Assembly (NCBI GenBank): GCA_964575235.1
Contig: CAZNQG010000153.1
Coordinates: forward strand, 1 to 6,320
Direction of reading: 5' to 3'
Origin: SM23-62 sp964575235
GTDB lineage: Bacteria; Bacteroidota; Bacteroidia; Bacteroidales; SM23-62
Length of the DNA: 6,320 nt
The number at the start of each line of letters is the position of its first letter. The first letter of the stretch is position 1. Under the pieces are notes generated by a model that was not told where the DNA came from, did no database searches, and worked only from the letters and a program-made list of their open reading frames with translations. Below are positions 1 to 6,320 of the stretch, one piece after another. Both the position numbers and the translations under genes were made by a program.

Positions 1-180
1 GGCCTTTTCCGACTCCGGAGTGAATTCGTCGTCCTGTTTCCCCGGGTCTTTTTCCGTGTCGAACAGGTTTTCCACGTTGTAAAACATCAGGGTCAGGACC
101 CGGTCCTTTTTCTGGGCTGAAACCAGGCTGATCAGCAGGATTCCCAGCCCGGTCAGGAGGATTCTTCTCATGGCTGCCAT
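1..180 (-). CDS. Secreted endonuclease/exonuclease/phosphatase-family protein, N-terminal part (runs off left edge)
   Basis: Only the first 60 codons are in the window; the frame is open to base 1. The product starts with a short positive segment (MAAMRR) and a hydrophobic stretch (LLTGLGILLISLVSA), then Gln-Lys-Lys, which looks like a Sec signal peptide cleaved after VSA around residue 22. The mature protein opens with LMFYNVENLFDTE, the first strand and conserved Asn/Glu motif of the Mg-dependent endonuclease/exonuclease/phosphatase (DNase I-like) fold, followed by DDEFTPE, a pattern common in Bacteroidota members. The family cleaves phosphodiester or phosphomonoester bonds; substrate cannot be told from this piece. 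Being exported, it probably acts in the periplasm or outside the cell. Met4 (ATG at 171-169) is an equally possible start and gives a more usual signal peptide (MRRILL). Neither start has a clear Shine-Dalgarno. The gene is divergent from the cyclase gene. Confidence 0.85.
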   Translation of the reverse strand, partial: MAAMRRILLTGLGILLISLVSAQKKDRVLTLMFYNVENLFDTEKDPGKQDDEFTPESEKA

Positions 181-258
181 ATCTTATTTGGAGGTATAAA
201 AATACGATTGTTGCAGTGAATTTGTTATATTTAATCAGAATTCTTCGGATACAGTCTC
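181..258. promoter_or_regulatory. AT-rich divergent spacer, likely two promoters
   Basis: This 78-bp gap separates two divergently transcribed genes, so promoters for both probably lie here or just inside the genes. It is clearly richer in A and T than the flanking coding DNA. On the plus strand TATATTTA (226-233) resembles the Bacteroidota -7 element TAnnTTTG with one mismatch, and TTG triplets lie upstream at 208-213, but at shorter spacing than usual. No equally good element was found for the minus strand. No Shine-Dalgarno precedes the ATG at 259. The assignment rests on gene orientation more than on a clear motif. Confidence 0.35.
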
Positions 259-1665
259 ATGGATCAGCAGAATGAAGAGTTACTGAAGCGGATTTCAAAA
301 CTGGTCAAGCAGAACCAGGAACTGATCGAGCACCACGAGCGCCTTACCAGGGAAAACGAAAAGCTCCAGGCCAAGATTGAGAATTACAAGGCCATCCTAG
401 CCGAGATGAAGGACAAGGGTGCCGAGATCGATGAGAGCATGATCGATCGCCCCAGGTCCCTGAAGTTCAAGATGGCCACCGTCCTTTTTGCCAACATCCA
501 TGGATTCTCCCGCCTTCAGGAGGGGGTGGATTCCGAGAAGCTGATGGATGAACTGGACCAGGTTGTCTGGCAGTTCGATGATCTCCTGAAGAGGTATAAT
601 ATCCATAAGATCAAGACGATAGGGGACTCCTACATGTGTGCTGGAGGGATCCCGGTCAAGAACATCACCAACCCGATCCAGGTCGTCCTGGCCGCACTGA
701 TGATGCAGCAGTACCTGAAGGACCTGGATAAGGATTCCAAGACCGGGCAGCAGATCTGGGACATGAAGATCGGGATCCACACGGGACCGGTTACGGCCGA
801 TATGGTGGGCAAGCGGAAGGTTTCATACGACATCAAGGGGGATACCGTGAACATCGCCAGCCGCATGGAATCCTCGGGCGAGATTGGAAAGATCCTGATA
901 TCGGTCATGACCTACGAATTGGTAAAGGAATTCTTCGTGTGCGATTATTACGGGAAACTACCGGTCAAATACAAGGGAGACCTTGAGATGTTCGAGGTTA
1001 GGGGCCTGAGGCCGGAGTTTTCGGAAAACGGGGAGGGAATGCTGCCCAACGATATGTTTGACACCAAGTTCAAGCTGATCCAGTTCACGGACATACAGGA
1101 GATCATCCTGGACAAGCTCGAGAAGGAACTGCCCAAGTACCTCTATTACCACAATGTGAAGCATACCGTAGACGTGGTCACCGAGGTGGAGCTGATCGGC
1201 TGGGCGGAAGGATGCACCGACGATGAGATCCTCTTGTTGAAGACTGCAGGCCTTTTCCACGATGCAGGCCATACCATCGGGTACGACGGGCACGAGAAAC
1301 TCGGCTGCGACATCGCTAGGGAATTCTTGCCGGAATACGGTTACTCCGGGGAACAGATCGAACGGATCTGCGAGATCATCATGGCAACCCAGATGCCTCC
1401 CAAGCCCCAGGACCTGCTCCAGAAGATCATCTGCGATTCCGATCTCGACTACCTGGGCCGGAGCGATATGATCCCCGTTTCCAATACCCTTTACAAGGAA
1501 CTGAAGGAACAGGACAAGATCGGCACACTGAACGACTGGAACAAGCTCCAGATAAAATTCATCTCCGGGCACCAGTACTTCACCGAAACCGCCCGGAGCC
1601 TCCGGGAGGTGAAAAAGCAGGCCCAGATCGACCGCCTCAAGAAGCTCATTGTGGAGGATGAATGA
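259..1665 (+). CDS. Class III adenylate/guanylate cyclase with C-terminal HD phosphohydrolase domain
   Basis: A 468-residue cytoplasmic protein with no signal peptide or membrane segment. Residues 1-55 form a charged, Leu/Ile-spaced coiled coil, probably for dimerisation, which class III cyclases need because the active site lies between two subunits. The cyclase domain spans about 68-250. Visible residues: the second metal-binding Asp D123 (KTIGDSYM), adenine-selecting pair K119 and D191 (YDIKGD), and transition-state residues N198 and R202 (TVNIASRM). These suggest ATP as substrate and cAMP as product. The first metal Asp is replaced by N79 (VLFANIHGF, codon AAC at 493-495), which would be expected to weaken catalysis unless compensated. 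An HD domain follows at about 285-435, with H298/H302, H334-D335 (FHDAGH) and D393/D395 (ICDSDLDYLG) as likely metal ligands; it may hydrolyse a cyclic nucleotide, but its substrate is not known from sequence. The ATG at 259 starts directly at the coiled coil. The gene stands alone and converges with the kinase unit. Confidence 0.93.
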   Translation: MDQQNEELLKRISKLVKQNQELIEHHERLTRENEKLQAKIENYKAILAEMKDKGAEIDESMIDRPRSLKFKMATVLFANIHGFSRLQEGVDSEKLMDELDQVVWQFDDLLKRYNIHKIKTIGDSYMCAGGIPVKNITNPIQVVLAALMMQQYLKDLDKDSKTGQQIWDMKIGIHTGPVTADMVGKRKVSYDIKGDTVNIASRMESSGEIGKILISVMTYELVKEFFVCDYYGKLPVKYKGDLEMFEVRGLRPEFSENGEGMLPNDMFDTKFKLIQFTDIQEIILDKLEKELPKYLYYHNVKHTVDVVTEVELIGWAEGCTDDEILLLKTAGLFHDAGHTIGYDGHEKLGCDIAREFLPEYGYSGEQIERICEIIMATQMPPKPQDLLQKIICDSDLDYLGRSDMIPVSNTLYKELKEQDKIGTLNDWNKLQIKFISGHQYFTETARSLREVKKQAQIDRLKKLIVEDE

Positions 1666-1668
1666 TCC

Positions 1669-1700
1669 GGGACCTCAGGTTCCCCGCCTGAATGACTTTT
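1669..1700 (+). terminator. Weak possible terminator after the cyclase gene
   Basis: Four bases after the cyclase stop lies a small GC-rich hairpin: GGGACC (1669-1674) can pair with GGTTCCC (1678-1684) if T1680 bulges. An alternative fold is TCAGG (1675-1679) with CCTGA (1687-1691). A short run of four T follows at 1697-1700. The stem is short, the T run is weak and not adjacent to the first fold, so this is only a candidate. It overlaps the end of the convergent small reading frame. Confidence 0.22.
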
Positions 1701-1896
1701 CGTTGATCGTCCGCATGGTGTCAAGGATGCCGTGGAGATGATCGCATAAGTACCGGAGCAGCTCGACCAATACGCAATCCCCCATCAGCCGCATGCTATC
1801 TTCGAGGCTGACGGCTTCTTGCTGGCTTACGCTTTCACAGACCCTTTACGGATCGATGTGTCCGGTATTCAGGATCTTGTCCAGGACTTCGCTCAT
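1675..1896 (-). pseudogene. Small gene coupled to the kinase, interrupted by one in-frame TAA
   Basis: An ATG at 1896-1894 overlaps the kinase stop codon as ATGA, the usual sign of translational coupling, and a purine-rich GGGGAAAA sits directly upstream on this strand. The frame reads MSEVLDKILNTGHIDP (16 residues), meets TAA at 1848-1846, and then stays open for 56 more codons to TGA at 1677-1675, only 9 bp from the cyclase stop. The part after the stop looks protein-like: it favours codons ending in G or C as its neighbours do, and it reads as helical, amphipathic sequence (SLEDSMRLMGD, VELLRYLCDHLHGILDTM), ending in a basic tail (KSFRRGT). The whole unit would give 73 residues and exactly fills the gap between the two genes. 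I do not recognise a family. Either a 73-residue partner of the kinase has been broken by a nonsense mutation or read error, or only a 16-residue peptide is made and the rest is chance. The first seems likelier because start, frame and end all fit. Confidence 0.5.
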
Positions 1897-4800
1897 TTTT
1901 CCCCGCTGAAGTATTTTGCCAGCATAGCCGTCAGTTCAACCGGGGAAATGGGCTTGGACAGGTAATCGTTGCAGCCGTTCTCCAGGGCCAGTTTCCGGTC
2001 CGTAACCTGGGCATAGGCGGTCTGTGCAACGATCGGGAGTGAAGGGTGAGTCTTGCGGATCCTTTTGGTGGCCTCCAGACCGTCCATTTCAGGCATTCGT
2101 ATGTCCATCAGCACCAGGTCCAGATCCTTGTTCTTGCGGACCAGCTCCACGGCCTGTTTGCCGGTCCTTGCCCAGACGATGTCCGGTGAAAAACGGTTCA
2201 GGAAGGTTTCCAGGAAAAGGTAGGAGGAGCCGTCGTCTTCCACGATCATGATCTTCTTTCCTCTCAGGTCGAAATCCGTTTTAATACCGGTAAATTCTTC
2301 CGTTTTTTCCCGGGTCTCCGGTTTTTCAGTGAGGATGTACTTCATGCGGAAACAGAACTCCGAACCCTGACCCTCAACCGACTCCAGCGACAACCGGGTG
2401 CCCATCAGTTCGAGCAGGTTTTTGCAGATGGCCAGTCCCAGTCCCGTTCCCCCGTATTCCCTGGTATTGGAATCATCGATCTGGCGAAAGCGGTCGAATA
2501 TGATCTTTTGCTTGTCTTCCGGTATTCCGATACCCGAATCCCTGACATAGAACCGGATTTCGTTTTTATCGCTGGTTTCGAACCCAAGCTCCACGAATCC
2601 GTCGGAGGTGAATTTCAGGGCGTTCTGTATCAGGTTTACGAATACCTGCTTCATCCTGGAAGGATCGGTGTTCACGATCATTTTCTTCTCCGGCTCGGGC
2701 ACATTCAGTCGGAACTGCAGGTTGCTCCGGCTTTTAACCTGTGTGTCTTCCTTGAATTCCCTGTAGATTTCCCGGATAAAGGGGAAGACCTCGACCGGTT
2801 CCATCTTGATGTAGAGGTCTCCTGCTTCGATCCTGGAGATGTCGATAATGTCCGAGATGATACGCAGAAGGTCCCGTCCCTTGCTGTTTATGATGTCGAT
2901 GTAGTAATCGCTCTGTTCCTTTTCGAGGGTGCCTTCCTTCAGCAGGGATGAGAAACCGAGGATGGCGTTCATCGGGGTACGTATTTCATGCGACATGTTT
3001 GCCAGGAAGGAGGACTTCAGGTGGTCGGATTTTTCAGCTTCCTCCTTGGCCTTGCGCAAATGCTGTTCAGCAAGCTTACGTTCGGTGATCTCCTCGAGGA
3101 TGGCAATGAAATTTATGGGCCTGTCGTTCTCGTCAAATACCGGTGAGACCGTAATGGACAGCCAGACTTTTTCCGCGTCGCGTTTTATGTATTCCAGTTC
3201 TCCTTTCCATACATTGCCGTCCCTTACGGTTTCCCAGAGATCGGTGTAACGCTTCAGGGGTACCTGTCCCCGTGTAATCTCAAACGGATTCTTACCGATC
3301 AGTTCTTGGGGTTTCAATCCCGAAAAGCGGCTGAAACTGTCGTTCACGTAAAGGATCCGGGTGTCGGTATCGGTGATGATGACCGATACGGGACTTTGCT
3401 GCAAGGCGGTCGAAAGCTGCCGGATCTGTTTTTCAGCCAGTTTGCGCCTGCGAAGGTCGGTAATGGATCCGACGATGCGCTCCGGCTTACCCTCCTCGTC
3501 GTAAATGATTTTAGTGTTCAGTGAACAGGGGATCGCACTGCCGTCCATATCCTTGACATCCAGTTCATGCTCCAGGATCTCCCCTTTGGTATACAGTTCC
3601 TTTAAAAGCGAATCACGGACAGAAGGGTTGAAATAGAATGCTTCCATGGGCTGCCCGATCATTTTCTCACGTTTGTACTTCGTGATCTGTTCGACCGAAG
3701 GAGTGATGTTGATCAATTTCCCGTCCAGGCTTGCCTCGAAGAATATGTTGGCTACATTTTCAAATATTCTGCGGTACTCCTGTTCGCTTTTACGCAACTG
3801 GTCTTCTGCCTCTTTTCGTGCCGTGATGTCCCGGGAAAAGGATACCACGTATTCCATGCCCTCGAATTCAATGAGGTTTGCGATGATCTCTACCGGGAAC
3901 TCTTCTCCGGATTTCTTACGGTGGATCGTCTCCATGGTGAGGTTTTTCTCACTTTTTAGAACCTTCCGGAGTTTCCGGCCCATTGCATCCGTGAATTTCA
4001 GGTCGAAGTCCAGAATGTTCATTTCAAGGAGTTCTTCCCTGCTGTACCCGAGGGATTTGCATGCGGCCGGGTTTACATCGATCACCCGGTAATCCGGAGC
4101 CGACAGCCAGAAAACCGATTCGGAAAAACGGTTCAGGGTGAATTCGGTCAGGCGCAGTTTGCTGTTGATGTCCTTACGGTTCAGGGCGTTGTAAAATACG
4201 TTTGCGATGTACCGCAGAAGATATCCGTACTGTCTCGGCCAGCGATAGTTGAGATTGTCTTCCACGGCAAATCCCAGCACGCCTGTGAGCTGGTCCTCCG
4301 AAACGATGGGAACGAAAAAGATGGGCCTGAATCCGTTTTTCTTAAACCATTGCCTTTCTCCATCGGCATTTTCCGGGAGTTGCTCCAGGCTGTCCAGCAC
4401 GATGTCTTCCAGCTTGAACAGCTTCGAGTAATAGTACTCAAAGTTGGTAACCGGGAAATCCTGCAGCATCGCTATCTGGCTAAGTTCGGCATCCGTATAC
4501 CATTCGTGGAGGATGGAGATGCTTTTCATGTCCGGGCTGAATAGGCACAGTCCCCCCCAAGTGGCACCGATAAAATCACATACCTCCTTCAGGGTCCGTT
4601 CAATGCCCTTGCCTATCTCAGCATCCGGCATGTTCACAAACCGGCTTGATATGTTGGATACGATTTTTTCGAACATGAGGTGGAGCTGGGTTTCCTCCTC
4701 CGCTTTTTTTCGCTGGGTGATATCCCTGAGCAGGGATAGAATCAGGTTTTCGCCCCGGAAACGGATCATCTGTGCATGCACCTCGACGTGGAGGACCGAT

Positions 4801-5483
4801 TTGTCTTTCCGGGTAATGATCCGCTCAAAAAGAACGGGTTTGCCTTTGCTGAGTTCCTTATTAAGCGAGGTATCCCGGAGCCCGCTCTGAGGGTGCCCCA
4901 GGTCCGTTACGTCCATTCGGAGCAGTTCCGCCCTGGTGTATCCGGTTACTTCCGATGCCATCCTGTTACAAAGAACGATCCTGCCCGGCTGGCCGCCGGA
5001 ATCGAAATGGTGGATAAAAAGCGGGTCGGTTATGCCGTCCAGGAAATCCTCAATGAAACTGCCGTTCATTTCCGCTTGCTTACCTGTCCCGGACCGGGCA
5101 CCGACGTCCCTGCTCAACAACTGGACACCGTATGTTTTCTTACCATCATACAAAGTCGTTGCGCGGACTTCGAGCTGTAATTGCCTGCCGTCTTTTGTCC
5201 GGGCAGGCATTTGTATGAGTTCGGTGGATTCCCCTGAGACGGTTTTCCTGATCACGCCTTTCAGCCTGTTCTGTTGTTCCCGTGAAAGGTAGGGCAGCTT
5301 GCCGATGGACAATCCATCCAGTTCACCGGGGCCGTACCCCAGCATTCCGGCCTGGGCCTGGTTGCAATATTCCATCACGCCCTCCGTACTGAATATACAG
5401 ATGCCGTCCATGGAGTTTTCCAGGCAGGATGAAACCACCTCCGGTGGTATCTCAGGCCTGTTTTTCTTTTTGACAGTAGCCAT
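1893..5483 (-). CDS. Cytoplasmic hybrid sensor histidine kinase (PAS-PAS-GAF-PAS-PAS-PAS-HisKA-HATPase-REC)
   Basis: A 1196-residue soluble kinase without signal peptide or membrane segment, so it senses inside the cell. Domains in order: PAS1 (about 14-128), PAS2 (140-260), GAF (265-435), PAS3 (447-558), PAS4 (565-680), PAS5 (685-805), HisKA (822-890), HATPase (about 935-1050) and receiver (1076-1194). PAS2 to PAS5 each end in a PAC-type linker such as DITQRKKAE, DITARKEAE or EITERKLAE. The phospho-accepting His is H832 (SHEIRTP, codon at 2990-2988). ATP-binding boxes are N954 (NLIQNALKF), D982-G986 (DSGIGIP), F996/F999 (FDRFR) and G1012-G1016 (GGTGLGLA). The receiver has acidic D1083/D1084, phospho-acceptor D1127 (LVLMDIRMPEMDG), T1155 and K1177 (LSKP), so it looks fully active. 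There is no DNA-binding domain and no response regulator gene in the window; phosphate probably goes on to an HPt protein elsewhere. Ligands are not evident; PAS5 has a GKNPFE pattern like NifL/LOV-type PAS but no LOV cysteine. The ATG at 5483 leaves a short basic leader before PAS1; no Shine-Dalgarno is seen. Its stop overlaps the start of the small downstream frame. Confidence 0.95.
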   Translation of the reverse strand: MATVKKKNRPEIPPEVVSSCLENSMDGICIFSTEGVMEYCNQAQAGMLGYGPGELDGLSIGKLPYLSREQQNRLKGVIRKTVSGESTELIQMPARTKDGRQLQLEVRATTLYDGKKTYGVQLLSRDVGARSGTGKQAEMNGSFIEDFLDGITDPLFIHHFDSGGQPGRIVLCNRMASEVTGYTRAELLRMDVTDLGHPQSGLRDTSLNKELSKGKPVLFERIITRKDKSVLHVEVHAQMIRFRGENLILSLLRDITQRKKAEEETQLHLMFEKIVSNISSRFVNMPDAEIGKGIERTLKEVCDFIGATWGGLCLFSPDMKSISILHEWYTDAELSQIAMLQDFPVTNFEYYYSKLFKLEDIVLDSLEQLPENADGERQWFKKNGFRPIFFVPIVSEDQLTGVLGFAVEDNLNYRWPRQYGYLLRYIANVFYNALNRKDINSKLRLTEFTLNRFSESVFWLSAPDYRVIDVNPAACKSLGYSREELLEMNILDFDLKFTDAMGRKLRKVLKSEKNLTMETIHRKKSGEEFPVEIIANLIEFEGMEYVVSFSRDITARKEAEDQLRKSEQEYRRIFENVANIFFEASLDGKLINITPSVEQITKYKREKMIGQPMEAFYFNPSVRDSLLKELYTKGEILEHELDVKDMDGSAIPCSLNTKIIYDEEGKPERIVGSITDLRRRKLAEKQIRQLSTALQQSPVSVIITDTDTRILYVNDSFSRFSGLKPQELIGKNPFEITRGQVPLKRYTDLWETVRDGNVWKGELEYIKRDAEKVWLSITVSPVFDENDRPINFIAILEEITERKLAEQHLRKAKEEAEKSDHLKSSFLANMSHEIRTPMNAILGFSSLLKEGTLEKEQSDYYIDIINSKGRDLLRIISDIIDISRIEAGDLYIKMEPVEVFPFIREIYREFKEDTQVKSRSNLQFRLNVPEPEKKMIVNTDPSRMKQVFVNLIQNALKFTSDGFVELGFETSDKNEIRFYVRDSGIGIPEDKQKIIFDRFRQIDDSNTREYGGTGLGLAICKNLLELMGTRLSLESVEGQGSEFCFRMKYILTEKPETREKTEEFTGIKTDFDLRGKKIMIVEDDGSSYLFLETFLNRFSPDIVWARTGKQAVELVRKNKDLDLVLMDIRMPEMDGLEATKRIRKTHPSLPIVAQTAYAQVTDRKLALENGCNDYLSKPISPVELTAMLAKYFSGEK

Positions 5484-5640
5484 GCAGCTGCGCCTGCTTG
5501 GTTATAAATATATAAAAAACAACCTATCCTGCACCAGCTAATTTCGTGAAAAAAATGCAGATGCGATTTTTCCATACCGGTTGGGACAGGGTTATAAAAA
5601 TTGGATAATATGGATATCTTTATGAATTAAAACCCTTGAC
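5484..5640. promoter_or_regulatory. AT-rich divergent spacer between kinase and secreted repeat protein genes
   Basis: These 157 bp hold no plausible gene and lie between two divergent starts, so promoters for both genes are expected here. For the kinase, TATATTTA on the minus strand (within 5502-5517) resembles the Bacteroidota -7 element TAnnTTTG. For the plus-strand gene, TATCTTTA (5615-5622) is a similar near match 18 bp before the ATG, with TTG at 5601-5603 at shorter spacing than expected and none at the ideal distance. Neither start has a Shine-Dalgarno. GGATA occurs twice close together (5603-5607 and 5612-5616). Motif support is weak; gene orientation is the main argument. Confidence 0.4.
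5550..5571. other. A/T-flanked hairpin in the divergent spacer
   Basis: AAAAA (5550-5554) pairs with TTTTT (5567-5571); after an A-A mismatch and a T-G pair, GC (5557-5558) pairs with GC (5563-5564) around the loop AGAT. This gives about eight pairs with one mismatch. Because it has A on one side and T on the other, it would look like a weak bidirectional terminator, yet it lies upstream of both genes. It could separate divergent transcripts, be an operator, or be chance in AT-rich DNA. Confidence 0.2.
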
Positions 5641-6320
5641 ATGCTAAGGCTTATTCTATCCCTGTCGTTCGTTATCCTTTTCACAGATATTACCTTTTCA
5701 CAGCATTTGGCTGCCTATTTGGATTACCGTGACCGGTTCTTCGTTTTCGACCACGGCGAGACCAAAGAACTGGAAAACTACAAGGTCGTCTCATTCCAGG
5801 TCGGGGGTGAATGTATCGGGTATCAAAGCTACGGGAACGACCTTAAAGTATATTACAACGGTTCGGTTCGTACACTGGAACACGTTTCCCCGACCGAATA
5901 TACCGTTACCGATCACCTGATGGGGTATTCGATGTACAGCGTGCTGAAGGTATTCGAGGACGGTGAAGTGAAAAGCCTTTGCAACAATACCGGCGGGTAC
6001 ATCGTGGAGGACAGCCTGATAACCTATTATGACGATGTTCAGCAGATCCTTAATGTATATCACGACGGGGAGACAACAACTCTGGAGGACGGGCTGCTGC
6101 AGTGGCCCATCCGGTCCTATGCCTCGGGGGACAACATACTCGCCTATATCACCGAGTTTGACAATAAATTCAAGATATACTACCGGGGGGAATTGAGGGT
6201 TGTGGACGAGAATGTAAGGGAGACCGTTTACAAGGCCGGCCGGGACATCGTTGGTTTCATGAACCTGGCAACCAATGCATTCATGGTATTTTACAAGGGG
6301 AAATTCTTTGACCTGGAGGC
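5641..6320 (+). CDS. Secreted repeat protein, propeller-like, N-terminal part (runs off right edge)
   Basis: The frame is open from the ATG at 5641 to the end of the window (226 codons plus two bases). Residues 1-20 (MLRLILSLSFVILFTDITFS) look like a Sec signal peptide with cleavage before or near Q21, so the product is exported. The mature part contains six copies of a short pattern, hydrophobic-x-V/I-F/Y-x-x-G-x(4)-L/V-E/D: FFVFDHGETKELE (33-45), LKVYYNGSVRTLE (68-80), LKVFEDGEVKSLC (102-114), LNVYHDGETTTLE (137-149), FKIYYRGELRVVD (177-189) and FMVFYKGKFFDLE (214-226). Spacing is 34-40 residues, and YxxxD/N-type residues often precede the unit. Two beta strands joined by a Gly turn, repeated at this distance, suggest a beta-propeller or similar all-beta fold with at least six blades. 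No catalytic motif is visible and I do not recognise a named family; binding or scaffolding at the cell surface is a guess. The start has no Shine-Dalgarno, but it places the signal peptide correctly. Confidence 0.85.
   Translation, partial: MLRLILSLSFVILFTDITFSQHLAAYLDYRDRFFVFDHGETKELENYKVVSFQVGGECIGYQSYGNDLKVYYNGSVRTLEHVSPTEYTVTDHLMGYSMYSVLKVFEDGEVKSLCNNTGGYIVEDSLITYYDDVQQILNVYHDGETTTLEDGLLQWPIRSYASGDNILAYITEFDNKFKIYYRGELRVVDENVRETVYKAGRDIVGFMNLATNAFMVFYKGKFFDLE

Noticed and set aside
181..258. A tRNA, small RNA or riboswitch in the short spacer
   Set aside because: The region is only 78 bp, AT-rich and without a stable paired structure or known conserved core.
958..1572. A 204-codon open frame antisense to the HD part of the cyclase gene
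   Set aside because: It lies wholly inside a well-supported gene on the other strand and shows no recognisable domain; long antisense frames are common in GC-rich coding DNA.
1846..1848. Programmed read-through or recoding of the TAA in the small frame
   Set aside because: Selenocysteine and pyrrolysine use UGA and UAG, not UAA. The 1196-codon kinase contains no in-frame TAA, so a reassigned TAA is not supported.
2508..2951. A 147-codon frame antisense to the kinase HisKA/HATPase region, and other frames of similar size at 3646-4092, 4444-4890 and 4776-5180
   Set aside because: All lie opposite conserved kinase domains whose motifs are intact, and none has a credible family signature.
3069..3428. 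PAS5 as a LOV photoreceptor
   Set aside because: The conserved photoactive Cys motif is missing.
5375..5575. A 66-codon minus-strand frame starting upstream of the kinase ATG
   Set aside because: It is in a different frame from the kinase and its 3' half only shadows the PAS1 coding region.
5791..6063. A 90-codon minus-strand frame opposite the exported repeat protein
   Set aside because: The plus-strand frame has a signal peptide and six regular repeats across the same region, so it is the real gene.

Overview
The window most likely comes from a member of the Bacteroidota, probably Bacteroidales-like, with moderately high GC in the genes and AT-rich intergenic DNA. The grounds are the protein families: a secreted endonuclease/exonuclease/phosphatase with the FYNVENLFD start typical of that phylum, a cyclase-HD fusion, and a soluble multi-PAS/GAF hybrid kinase. 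Most starts also lack Shine-Dalgarno sites. This is inference from style, not a database match.

Layout from left to right: (1) the N-terminal 60 codons of a secreted endonuclease/exonuclease/phosphatase-family protein on the minus strand, running off the left edge; (2) a 78-bp AT-rich divergent spacer; (3) a complete plus-strand gene (259-1665) encoding a coiled coil, a class III nucleotide cyclase domain and an HD phosphohydrolase domain; (4) a minus-strand two-gene unit made of a 1196-residue cytoplasmic hybrid histidine kinase (1893-5483), followed through an ATGA overlap by a small reading frame (1675-1896) broken by one in-frame TAA at codon 17; (5) a 157-bp AT-rich divergent spacer; (6) the N-terminal 226 codons of a secreted repeat protein on the plus strand, running off the right edge.

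The middle of the window is devoted to signalling. The cyclase-HD protein probably handles a cyclic nucleotide (adenylate-type specificity residues), but the first metal-binding Asp is Asn, so its catalytic state is uncertain. The kinase should sense a cytoplasmic signal through five PAS domains and one GAF domain and pass phosphate internally from H832 to D1127. No DNA-binding response regulator or intact HPt partner is visible, so its output lies elsewhere. The two signalling genes converge tail to tail and need not act in one pathway.

Points most worth a second look: the interrupted, translationally coupled small gene after the kinase; the D-to-N change in the cyclase motif together with an HD domain on the same chain; and the regular repeat of about 35-40 residues in the exported protein at the right edge. 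No tRNA, rRNA, CRISPR, insertion sequence or phage feature was seen.
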